A DNA stretch of 61,159 nucleotides from Mycoplasmataceae bacterium. Lineage in GTDB: Bacteria; Bacillota_I; Bacilli_A; Mycoplasmatales; Mycoplasmoidaceae. The translations under genes were made by a program, and so were the position numbers. Location of the stretch: positions 1-61,159 of the forward strand of contig JAIRKL010000002.1 of NCBI GenBank assembly GCA_031260145.1, written 5' to 3'. The notes under the pieces are model-generated. The model was not told where the DNA came from and did no database searches. It was given only the letters and a program-made list of their open reading frames with translations. Numbering within the stretch: the first letter of the stretch is position 1; every line of letters begins with the position of its first letter. Below are positions 9,785 through 20,400 of this stretch, one piece after another.

Positions 9785-11446
9785 TCAAGTATAAAATTCA
9801 GTGGTTGATTCAATAATTTTTTTAATTTCACTATCATTAATATTAGTTTCCTTTGAAGTCATAGAAGATTCGAGATTTTGTTTTATTGAATTAGTGATAA
9901 TATCTGCTAAATGTTTTGAGTTAGCAATGTTAAAACATCCCTTAGTAGATATATGAGGAAAATCAACAACTTTTTTTGCTTTTTTATCTACTTTTATAGC
10001 AACAGCAACAATTCCATTTTCACTTAGTTTTAGTCTATTATTGTATAATTCAACACTATCTTTATTTAATTTATTATTAGAATCGATGAAGTTAGGATAA
10101 ATATCAACAAACTCATCAGAAATATAGGCTTGATGATTTTCATATAACTTGATTTTTTGTCCATTAACAACAACTAAAAGATTTTCATGAACAACTCCAC
10201 AAAATTCTCCATTTTTCTTTAATGCTGTCATTTGATCAAAACTTCCATGAACTGGAACAATATATTTTGGTTGAATTAATTTAATTAAAAGTTGAGATTC
10301 AGTTTGTGTTGCGTGTCCAGTTGAATGAATGTTTTTTTCACTGCTATTAACATTAACCTTAATTCCTGTTTTATAAAGTTTGTTTACTAAATTTTCAACT
10401 TGTTCATAATTTCCAGGTATTGGGTTTGAAGAAAGAATAACTAAATCTCGATCATTAAATTGGATAGAAGAATGTTTATTTGAAGCAATAAGATTTAAAG
10501 CTGCCATTTCTTCTCCTTGACTTCCAGTCATTAAAAAGAATAATTTATCTTCTGGAAGTTGAGATTCATTTAAATCTTGAACAGAAATTATTTCTGATTT
10601 TGGAACTTTCAAGATTCCAGTTGAAATGCTTGAATGAACATTGTTAATCATAGCTCTTCCTAATAAAACCACTTTTCTTTTATTTGCTATTGCAGTTTTG
10701 ATTATCTCATCAATTCTGTTCATATTAGAAGCGAAAATACTCATAAAGATTCGTCCTTTTGCGATCTTTATTTCTCTTTTTAATTCGTCAACAACATATT
10801 TTTCACTATTACTAAAACCAGGAGATAAAGCATTTGTTGATTCACAAAGTAAAATGTCTATTCCTCTTTTTCCAATTTCGGTCATTTTTCACATATTACT
10901 TTGATCACCAGAAGCTAGGAAATCAAATCGAAAATCACCTGTTTGAACTATTTTGCCACTTGGTGTTTGTAAACAAACTCCAAAGGAATCGGGAATAGAA
11001 TGACGTACGCGAAAGAAATCAATTGTGAAATATTTCGATTGTAAAACTGTATTATCACTATATTCAATAATTTCATATTTGTTAATATTTTTGTGTTCTT
11101 TTAATTTGCCTTCAATTAATGATTTTGCCATTTTACCAGCATATATTTTTAAACCAACTGCACCAAGAAGATAAGGCACTCCACCTATGTGATCTTCATG
11201 TCCATGAGTGATAATTAAACCTTGAACTTTGTCGATATTTTTAACAACATAATCAAAAGGGCAAACAATCGCATTAAATCCCATGGAAAAGGCAGGATTG
11301 GTGAATTTTATACCGCTATCAATTATTCACATCTCATCTTTATATTCGAACAAGAACATATTTTTTCCAATTTCTTCGATTCCGCCAAGGGAAAAAATAT
11401 TAGTGCAGTCTTTATTTAAAAGTTCAGTAGGAATAGAAATACCCAT
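9785..11446 (-). CDS. rnj: Ribonuclease J (active copy)
   Basis: RNase J is a metallo-beta-lactamase/beta-CASP endo- and 5'-exonuclease central to mRNA decay and rRNA maturation in bacteria lacking RNase E. The 553-aa protein keeps all metal ligands: THGHEDHIGG (H81, H83, D85, H86), RHSIPDSFG, TGDFRFD, then the beta-CASP segments STNALSPGFSNSE and PVHGSFDQMTAL. The start ATG (MGISIPTEL) was chosen because an in-frame TGA (Trp) precedes the later Met. A degenerate paralogue lies 3 kb away at 14557. There is a 24-nt leader after a TATAAT box, longer than at most genes here. Confidence 0.95.
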
Positions 11447-11516
11447 AGTTATCGTGAAGAAGTTAAATTAATTATATTGTTAATATACGGAAAGTATAAT
11501 AAATAAGTAGAATACA

Positions 11517-13319
11517 CTATTCCTCAATGTCTTCTAAAAAAACCTCCACTAAAGAATTAAAAAGTTCTTCTCATAATACAGCTTTTGAATTAATATAAAT
11601 AATATCAAAAATTGAATTTTCTTGATATACATTCGATAAACAAGGGGCTAAAAGAAGATAAGAATCTGTTTTTTTAATATTTTCGAATAACCATTCAAAT
11701 GTTTTATTTTTTAAATCTATATTAGAGAAACCATCTGTTATATTATTTATTTTTTTGCCAACATTTGAAAGAGGTTGATCACAACAATTGGAACCACCTA
11801 TTATTGAAATAATATTAAATGAAAAGAATTTAAAAGTGGCGGCAATAAAATTTGATCAATCATTCATATTTTCACCTCTTAAATTGATGTTAGAAATATA
11901 TGGTGTGAAAGTTGGATGAATTCTTTCAATTAATATAGGATTCAAAAAAACTTGTTGAAAAGTTGAATCTTCATTAATTTTATTTGTTTTAGCGAGTTTA
12001 TTGTATGCAGAGATAAACTCATCAACCACGTTATTTCTGTTATAAACATATGTCCCGATTAATTTAGAAGAATTACTTGTAACAACTATGGTGTAATCAA
12101 TCAATGTTATCAATGTTTTAATTGAAATTCTTTCAAAATTTAATTTTTTTATAAAATCCAAAATTTTATTTTCACCTAAGAAATATTTACTGATGAAATT
12201 GTATTTTACATATTGTATAGATATTTCTCTTAGAAAATTAATAATAGCATTTGAAAACTTTTCTCATTTTAAAGTTTCTGTTGAAAAAAATTTTGATTTA
12301 AAACTTGATGAATTTAAAAAACTTTTAATTGCAGAAATTTTCCTATTTTCATTTAAAGAACCTTCTTCTTGCTCTATTAATCATGGACATGTATTATCAA
12401 TTTTTAGAACAACTTCTAAAAATTCAGAAGCAGAATTGTTATTATTTTGAAAAGAAGCTTCCAATATTGTTAAATTTTTTTCAAATTCATTCAAACAATC
12501 TATTTCATAATTTAGCTCTGAACAAAGGTAAGTTGAATATTCACAAAGAAATTTGTTTTGTTTAATTAAATAACAAAAATCAGAATATATTACAGCAAAT
12601 TCTAATAAAATATTATTTTTTGATTCTTCTAATAAATTATGATTATTTTTAAATGTAGATGAAGTTAAAAAAGAGTTTAAAGAATTAAATGTTGTATTTT
12701 CATTTATTGAATTTTCATTTCCGTTAATTAAAGAATTAAAAGAATTTTGTATTTTTTTCCCAATACCTTTTTCAATAAATTCAAATTCTGAGATAATTTT
12801 TTTATTTCCATACGCTCCAGGGTCTGCTAATATATTCGAAGTAGATAAGGTAATATTAATAATTTTCTGTGATGTTATTTTTTGTGCTGATAATGTTTTC
12901 AAATCAATTTTTTTAATTAAAATATTTAATTTTAGCCAATCTTCATTATTTTTTATATCTTTATTTAATAAATTTTTCAAAATAATAACTAATTCTGAAA
13001 ACACACTAACATGTGTTGAAAAACTTAAAGAAATTAAAAATTTAGCACTTAGTAGAGAAAGTAAATCTTTAATAATACCATTTTCTTCATCTTCTTCTAA
13101 AATATCAATAGCAAAAGTGGATAAAGATGCATTTTGATAAAGTTTCACAATATCAATTTCACTAAGTTCTTTTAATGATTTAATAGCTTCTTCTTTATAG
13201 TTAATTTCTTTAACCTTATTTTCTTTGCAAGATGTTAAAGCGATTAAACTACTTATTGAACTAACTATCGCAACAGGGATTAGGAAAAATTTGAAAATGT
13301 TAATTTTTTTAGCAAACAC
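11517..13319 (-). CDS. Lipoprotein of unknown function, 600 aa
   Basis: A prolipoprotein with signal MFAKKINIFKFFLIPVAI, a hydrophobic stretch and lipobox LTSC (C31), predicted to be lipid-anchored outside the cell after Lgt modification. The mature part is rich in S, N, I and K and largely helical, with no recognisable domain. Two TGA codons encode Trp. The start is GTG at 13319; a TATAAT box on the minus strand (13332-13327) ends 7 nt before it, the spacing seen at other leaderless genes, which supports this start. It lies between the active RNase J and a decayed lipoprotein on the opposite strand. Confidence 0.85.
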
Positions 13320-13415
13320 AAGATAAATTATATTGAAAATATAAAAGTTAAAATTTATATTAAAAATCTTTTGATTTATTCCTTCAAATTACTCAAACTT
13401 ATAATTAAAATTAAT

Positions 13416-13667
13416 ATGGCAAATTTATACAAATATAAAATAACAAAAAGAACAAGTGATGATAGCGGCGAGGTATTAGTTTCAAAAATGGGATCAAAAA
13501 CTCCAAAACCACCAGCTTGATTTTCTTTTTGAAGCGAACAAAAATTTGAACCTTTGGTTGAAAAAGTGGATAAAATTGAAAAAAGAATGGATAACCTCGA
13601 AACTAAAGTGGATAAAATTGAAAAAAGAATGGATAATGTAATACAATTAAATAACTTAAAAGAATAA
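13416..13667 (+). CDS. Short DUF16-like coiled-coil protein
   Basis: An 83-aa code-4 frame (two TGA-encoded Trp in PPAWFSFWSEQ). The C-terminal half repeats VDKIEKRMDN twice and ends with VIQLNNLKE, closely matching the VIVLNNLKTE end of the four larger DUF16-like proteins. The N-terminal half differs (MANLYKYKITKRTSDDSGEV). It lacks the AAAAAGT/ACTTTTT upstream palindrome and instead has a TATAAT box 10 nt before the ATG, so it appears to be under different control. It probably forms a short parallel coiled coil; function is unknown. Confidence 0.6.
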
Positions 13668-13677
13668 AATAAAAAAA

Positions 13678-14352
13678 TGAAAAAATCACTTTTTACCATT
13701 ATTATTTTTCTTCTCTGTTTTTAATCACTTCTCCTTTCTTATTATTTTTTCTTTTTTCTTGTAAACAAAAATCAAATGTTAAAGGAAAATATGTTTTTAA
13801 AACTTTAGTAAAAGGGAATATTTTTTCTTCTGGACTTTGATATGGTAGACTTGGAAATTCTGATAACTTAATTCATTTTAATTTTCCTGATTTTTTATAT
13901 GATGATATAAACTTAGAAGAATAAAATAATGATGTGGAATTTTCCCACCTTTCTTATATCCCTAATATTTTATCATTATTAAAAAACACATGAAACAAAT
14001 TCTCTTCTTACAAAAGAAAATAAAAATATTGATGCTTTTCCTATGAATTATGATTTTGTTCTATTGAAAATAGAATAAACCATCTTCTTTCAACAAAAGT
14101 GAGTTGGGTGGTTTGAATGAAAATATATAGAAATTCTCTTTTTTTAAACAATAAAATCAATTTCTTTGAAAAAGATTCTTTTTATCGACAAAGTTGTGAA
14201 ACAATTATGTACCCTTTATTAATTCTTTTTGTAAAAAAAATTTCTTTATAATGAGTTTGTTTATTTATGAAATATTCATAAAACTTCAAATTCTTACGAT
14301 AAAAGTATTTATAATCAAAATCCCCCTAATACTATTTAAGAGGAAACTTTAA
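13678..14352 (+). pseudogene. Decayed lipoprotein gene
   Basis: ATG at 13678 starts MKKSLFTIIIFLLCF and stops. Other frames continue with a lipoprotein-like FFLFSCKQKSNVKGK, then GRLGNSDNLIHFNFPDFL, then NIDAFPMNYDFVLLKIE, and further fragments to about 14350, each ended by stops. At least three frameshifts or stops are needed to join them. This is the debris of a several-hundred-residue lipoprotein. The family cannot be fixed; a solute-binding lipoprotein is possible. It is the only content of the 889-nt gap between the genes at 13416 and 14557. Confidence 0.6.
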
Positions 14353-14556
14353 TAAAATGCTGAACTTTAACTTTAATTAGCAATAAAACAAAATGATTTT
14401 TAAATCAAGATATAATCATTCTTCTTCAAACTTTTTTTACTATGAAGTATAAATTTACAAAATTAGCTAATATTAATTTTTTTAATAATTTAATTAAAAA
14501 TTATTCAATTAAATAACAAAAAAATAAAAAATATTTGATAAAATATAATATTTAAA

Positions 14557-16239
14557 ATGAGCGATAAAATAAGTTTCCTAGCTCTTGGTGGTTTAGATGA
14601 AAAAGGAAAGAATTGTTATGTATTAGAAATTAATAATAATATTTTTATTCTTAATTTTGGTATTAGTTTTCCTACAAACTTAATATTAGGAGTGCAAGGT
14701 TTTATTCCTGATGCAAGATATCTTATTGAAAATAAAGATAGAATAAAAGGTATATTTATTGGAACACCAAGCGAAAAAAATTTTGGCGGTTTAAATTATT
14801 TACCTACTGAACTTTCTAATATAAAAATTTTCACTTCTGAATTTAATGCTTTTTATATTAAGAATTTTATTCAAAAAGAGTTAAATTATGAAATAGTTAA
14901 GAATTTGGTTTCTTTTAATATTGAAAATATCAAAATTACACCATTCAAAATTTCTAATGCATTACCTATGAGTTATGGTTTTATATTTAATATCAACAAT
15001 CAAAACATTATATATACTGAGGATTCGGTAATTAACACTTTTAAATCAGAGATATTAACAAATGATATTTTGAAACTTTATTTAATAATTAAACCAGAAC
15101 AAAAAAATCTTTTATTAACATCAACTGGTCTTGTGAGTTCTTCTTCTGGTTTTACAAGTCCAACATTTCAAATTCAAAATACACTTCGTGAAAAATTTGA
15201 TGATGTTGAAGATCGTATTATTGTTGGATGTTTTAGTAATGATATTTATAGAATTAACAGCGTTATCAATGCTGGTTTTTTATCTAATCGTGCCATTTGC
15301 TTTGTTAATGAAAAAACACTTTCAATTTTTAAAAAAATGAATGAACTTAAGTTTATTAATATTTTTGATATTGATCCAAAAACAAATAAACAACGAGTTG
15401 AAATAATACCTTTCGAAGAACTTAAAAATGATAAAAAAGATGTTGTCATTATTATTGATGAATTTCCAAATAATTTCTATGAATTTATGGAAGAAATATG
15501 CGACAATAAATTTGAAAATATAAGTTTAGACGAACATGATACTTTTGTTTATACATGTCCTACTATCAATGGTTATGAAAAGAAAGAAGCTGATTTATTT
15601 GATGACATCTCCAGAAGTGGTGTGCATAAAAAAATAATCTTGGATAAAAAGTTCTTGGTTCTTTCTCCTTCTCAAGAGGATTTAAAGTTTGCATGTTCTA
15701 TATTTAATCCTACATTCATAATTCCGATTTCCGCTTTATTCATGGATTTTTCTAATTACAAATCAACAATTGCAAAAACAGGATTTAATAAGAAAAATAT
15801 TCTTATCTCTTCAAATGGAAAGAAGATAACTTTTGATGATATGCAAGCTGTTAATGTTTCTTCAATTGAATTAATCCCACAAACAATAACATTAGGTGGA
15901 AGTATAGAAGAAAAAGATAATTCCATTTTTGAACGGAAAGTAATGAGAGATAATGGTGTTATATTTGCTTCTTTTCTTCTTGATAAATCCAATTTAAATC
16001 TTATTTCTAGTAAATATGAGTGTATTGGAATCTTTGATAATGCTGGCCAAAATGCAGAAAAATCAAACTCCGCTAATAACAAAGCAACAAATGAATTAAT
16101 TGAATTTATCAAAGGTATTCCTAGTGGCAAACTCAATATTAAAGAAGTTCGAGAGGCTATTAAAAAAAGGCTAACTAAGGACTATGAAAAAGAATTCAAT
16201 AAAAAGCCCATGGTTTTAATAACATTATTATTTAATTAA
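14557..16239 (+). CDS. RNase J paralogue lacking active-site residues
   Basis: A 560-aa protein that follows the RNase J fold from end to end: N-terminal LALGGLDEKGKNCYVLEI, beta-CASP region, and C-terminal domain ending EIREAIKKRL-like (NIKEVREAIKKRLTKDYEKEF). The metal ligands are gone. The HxHxDH site reads GTPSEKNFGG, so the histidines become T70, S72 and N75 and the aspartate becomes K74. The HSIPD histidine and the GDF aspartate are also replaced (SNALPMS, TEDSVIN). It is therefore probably a non-catalytic RNase J2-type partner of the active enzyme at 9785-11446. A TATAAT box (14544-14549) ends 7 nt before the ATG, implying a leaderless mRNA. The frame is intact without TGA codons. Confidence 0.85.
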   Translation: MSDKISFLALGGLDEKGKNCYVLEINNNIFILNFGISFPTNLILGVQGFIPDARYLIENKDRIKGIFIGTPSEKNFGGLNYLPTELSNIKIFTSEFNAFYIKNFIQKELNYEIVKNLVSFNIENIKITPFKISNALPMSYGFIFNINNQNIIYTEDSVINTFKSEILTNDILKLYLIIKPEQKNLLLTSTGLVSSSSGFTSPTFQIQNTLREKFDDVEDRIIVGCFSNDIYRINSVINAGFLSNRAICFVNEKTLSIFKKMNELKFINIFDIDPKTNKQRVEIIPFEELKNDKKDVVIIIDEFPNNFYEFMEEICDNKFENISLDEHDTFVYTCPTINGYEKKEADLFDDISRSGVHKKIILDKKFLVLSPSQEDLKFACSIFNPTFIIPISALFMDFSNYKSTIAKTGFNKKNILISSNGKKITFDDMQAVNVSSIELIPQTITLGGSIEEKDNSIFERKVMRDNGVIFASFLLDKSNLNLISSKYECIGIFDNAGQNAEKSNSANNKATNELIEFIKGIPSGKLNIKEVREAIKKRLTKDYEKEFNKKPMVLITLLFN

Positions 16240-16250
16240 TAATTAAATAA
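16228..16250. terminator. Palindrome at the end of the RNase J paralogue
   Basis: A perfect inverted repeat with 11-nt arms (TTATTTAATTA and TAATTAAATAA around one central A) overlaps the stop codon at 16237-16239. It lies between two convergent genes, so it could act as a bidirectional terminator. It is AT-only, so stability is modest. Confidence 0.4.
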
Positions 16251-16282
16251 ATTAATCAATTAAATTAACGTTATATTTTTTA

Positions 16283-17458
16283 TTATTTTACTTTAGGATT
16301 TTGAACTTGTATTTTTGGTTGTAAAATTAAATGCTCATGTTGATTTCTTGCATAATAAAAATCGGTTAATAAAATTAATCCAGCAGCATTTGATAAAGTT
16401 CCACCAAATACAATAGTTAAAATATCAAATCATTGATTTCTTTTTTCATTTCTTCTTCTAACACTTTTTCATAAAGAAACGAATATGAAAATATCAGCAA
16501 TTAAATAGGTGAAAATAATGCATGGAATTGTGATGTATAAAACTCAAAATTTAACATCTTCACCATTAAATAAATTATTAATTTGAGGAATAAATAGGAC
16601 TAAACATATTAATATACTAGAAATGATAAGAGTTAGAAAAATATCAAATAAGGAAAGATATAAAGCGACAACCTTTTTATGATGAAAAATATTTTTTAAT
16701 GTTTCCCCATCTACTTTTTTATTAATTTGATATTTTTTAAGATTAATATGAACATCATGACCTCATTTAGTTTTAACTTCGTGAATATAAACAATAACCA
16801 ATTTTACTTCATAAATAGCAACAAGGAAAGTAACAATAAAGAAAATCATTCCAATAGGGGTAAAATAGTTTGAATAATGTCATCCAGATATTTCATCACC
16901 TTCAATTATAAATTTAGTGATAAGATTTTTTCAGCTAGTAAAAGCACCACCATTTTGAGAAATAATATCATAATTAATTGGCAAGGAAAAAAAAGAAAGT
17001 GTTCAAGTGGAAACAGATAATATAATAACAGGAATAACCATAAAATAGGATATTTTATGTTTTAAAAGTTTAAAATGTCAAGTGTGATCAAGAATTAAAG
17101 AAATAACAAAAAAAAGAATAATAAGAGATGCTGAAGTAATTGAGACCCAAAATTCTCATCCTAAAAAGAAATTATTATTCGAACCTTTTATTGAATAAAG
17201 GCCAAAGTTTCTGCCAGTTAAATCAAGATTAATATCAGCTAAAGAATCAACAGGAGAAGAAAAATTAATATATTGAAAGAAAAGTATGTATCATAAAAAA
17301 CCAAGAAGAAGTAAAGATAAGATAAAGGATATTATTAAAAAAAAGTGTGTAATAAAAATATGTTTTTTAATATCAAGTTTATGAATATGTTTATGGAATA
17401 AATTAAGACTTTGTCCTTTCGTCATCTTATTATTCTTATATACTTTATTATTTATCAT
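16283..17458 (-). CDS. Polytopic membrane protein next to the BspA-like protein
   Basis: A 391-aa minus-strand frame, hidden under the standard code by many TGA codons. About seven hydrophobic segments are visible, among them FLIISFILSLLLLGFLWYIL, ISYFMVIPVIILSV, MIFFIVTFLVAIYEVKLV and FDILTIVFGGTLSNAAGLI. Loops between them are up to about 60 residues, for example after the third helix. I recognise no family. It starts 14 nt after the stop of the giant surface protein, with AAAGAG upstream of the ATG at 17458, so the two form a transcription unit. A role in export, anchoring or sensing of that protein is possible but unproven. Confidence 0.75.
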
Positions 17459-17472
17459 ATTCTCTTTAATTG

Positions 17473-20400
17473 CTAAAATCCTGTGGAACTTTCTTTTTCC
17501 ATCTTTTCCTTTCCAAAATTACTTTTAATTTCAAATTTAAAGGAGGAAGAACTTCCGCTTCGTTCTCTTTCTTCATTTTCTTCTTCTTTCATTAATTTAC
17601 GAGCTTTTGCTTTTGTAACAAATACTTTTATAAGAATAATTCCAATTATTAACACAACAACAATAACCACGATAATAATAATAGTTGAAGAAGTGTGATC
17701 GACAACCACTGGGTGGATATTAAAATAGATTCCAAAATTATAATTAAAGTCACTTGCACCACCATATCAATCTTCTTTACTGAATTTAACACTTGTATTT
17801 AATGTATATTTTCCTCAAAAATTAGAATACTCATTAGGGTGTTTTGAAATTGCTTCTGCATGTAAATGGAAAGGCTGACCAAATTTTTCTGCATTTAAAA
17901 TTCCACCATTATGAATATCATATTGTTCCACTTCCACTTTTAATCATAAAGGCAGTGGATTACTACTTGAAATTTGTTTTGAATTTAAGGATATAACATT
18001 CGAGCTTGAGCGTTCTAGTCTATTAAATCATAATAATCATACAGCCTCATTAGTGTTTTTCTCAATAGGTGTGTAATCAGTTTTAAAAGAATATTCTACA
18101 AATATGTATTCATCAATAATATTATCTTTAATGGTAAAATCAATAGTTGAACCATTTTTAATTTCTTTCTTAGTATTATTTGCACCATATTGGTAATAAT
18201 GTGCTGTTATTCCAGTTATTTTGCTTATATAACAATTGAAGATAAAACTAGAAAGTGCTAATATTCTATTTCCTTCATGAGTTACAAAAGTATTCAATGA
18301 GAAAGAAAAATCACTAAATGTTGGAAGAGATGGGACAAAAAAAGAAATATCAAAAACAGCTTTACCATTTTGCATTTCTGTTGGTTTTGTTAATTCTGAT
18401 AATTTTGCTGTAACAATTTTGGAAATATCATGATTTGAATTTGTAATTTCACATTCATATTGTGTATCATTACCAAAATAGTTATTTGCCGCATGCGGAA
18501 TTGAAACTTCATATTTTATAGTTCTTTTATCTAATGGAGAAAAAACAAGATATAAATTTGATGAATTATCAAATATATAATCGCCCCTATTTGTAGGATC
18601 TTTAATATTGGATGTGAATTTTTTATCACTTGATGAAACAACAATATTGCATTTCCCTTTTTTGGAAGTTAAATTATTCCCTTCTTTATTTGACCAAGTT
18701 TGGTTTGAAAAAGAATAACTTGAATCATCGGTGGAAGCATGCAAAACTGCTAATGATTCTTTTGCGTTATCATTTGAGTAATTTGAATTTTTAACATCAA
18801 TATAAAAACCGATATCAAAAGAATATTCACCTTCATCACTCAAACCAGCTGCGCTTGAAAAATCTTCTCCATTTCAATATACAATTCCATCTTGTGAGAT
18901 TTTAAAAAGTTTATCTTTTTTTTCTTCAACTAATTCATAGCTGCCATCTACTTTTTTCTTTCTTAAACCAAGAATGGAGTAATGATATGAAAAGTTTTTA
19001 TCATAAGATGAGTTTAAAGGATTTGCAAATTGTGAATTGCTAGCTCAATCGGAGTTAATTAAAAAAGGTTTTTCAAAAGAACCAGTATCACCTAACGAAA
19101 TAAAAGCAAATGAGGAACCGGTAGTTGTTAATTCTGTTGGTTTTGATGATTTTTTGATAATATTAACATTGTTTACGGGAATAGAAACATTATTTATTGG
19201 TATCTCTATTTTTTTTGTATCTTTAAAATTAGAGTCACTATATGTGAAACTTGAAATTAGGAATGAAAAATCGCTTGGAAAATTTGTAGAAAAATTTTGT
19301 AATTTTTCAAAAGTAAGTTTTAGTTTATATGTTGTTTCATCTTTTTCACATTTTAAAGTTTCTGAGTTTCATAAAACGTCATTAAAATTAAAGTTTGGTG
19401 TTAAATCATAAGATAAATTAGGAGTAATAGAATATAAAAAGTTTGGTGTTAAATTAAAGTTCATTAAATCAATTAAATCACTTGTTTTTGTTTTTGCTGA
19501 ATCAAAATAGATATTTTTAGGATTTGATGATGTTGGCTGATCAATTATTGAAATAGTAGGTTGTGTCATTTTGAAAGTATTAAGTGTAAAATTAATACTA
19601 TGCGCATTACCAGATACTGGAGTGAAAACTAATGAAAATAAAAATGAACCAGGTATAGTGATATCTTTTCAATTATTTTTTACATAAACAATTGTTTTTA
19701 AAGGAGTACTTCCTTCTTTAGAAACAGGTGAGATTGCAAAATATTTTAAAATATTTTCTTGAGAAATTATTGAATTTTTAGAAACAATACTTCATGCACC
19801 TTCAGAAGGAGTAGTAGCACTTAATTTAAATGTTAATTTACCAATATATGAGGTATCAACTAAAGCTGGTAAATTATTTAATAAACCAATAGGGAAAGAA
19901 GCCGAAGAATCTATATATGTTGTTGTATCAAATATTCCTAAAGAATCATTAGTTTCACTTCCTCTTTCAATTAATCAATTATCAGTGTATCCTTTAACAA
20001 AAAGGTTACATGTTGTAAAAGAACTTATATTTGAGTCTTGGTTATCTTTAAGTGTAATAGTAAAACTAAATTTCTTTTCATTTTCTCCCTCATTAGTAGG
20101 AATATCGTTTTTTATAATTGAACCTGTTAATATGCAAGAAAAAGAACCATTTTCAGAAGTTGATTGAGGTGTGTCTTTCAATGTTAAAGAGGTGCTTGCT
20201 GTGCGCATTACATCATTTGAAACAGTGGAATATGTAATATCAACTTTATTAGATGGGAAAACAGAACCAGTTATTGATGAAGTTATAGGACAAAAATCAT
20301 TAGCATAAACAAAATGATAATTTCCTGAATATGTGGTATCAGGTAAACTGAAAGATTCAGCTTCATTAATAAAAGGATTAAAATAATGGTTTATTGATGG

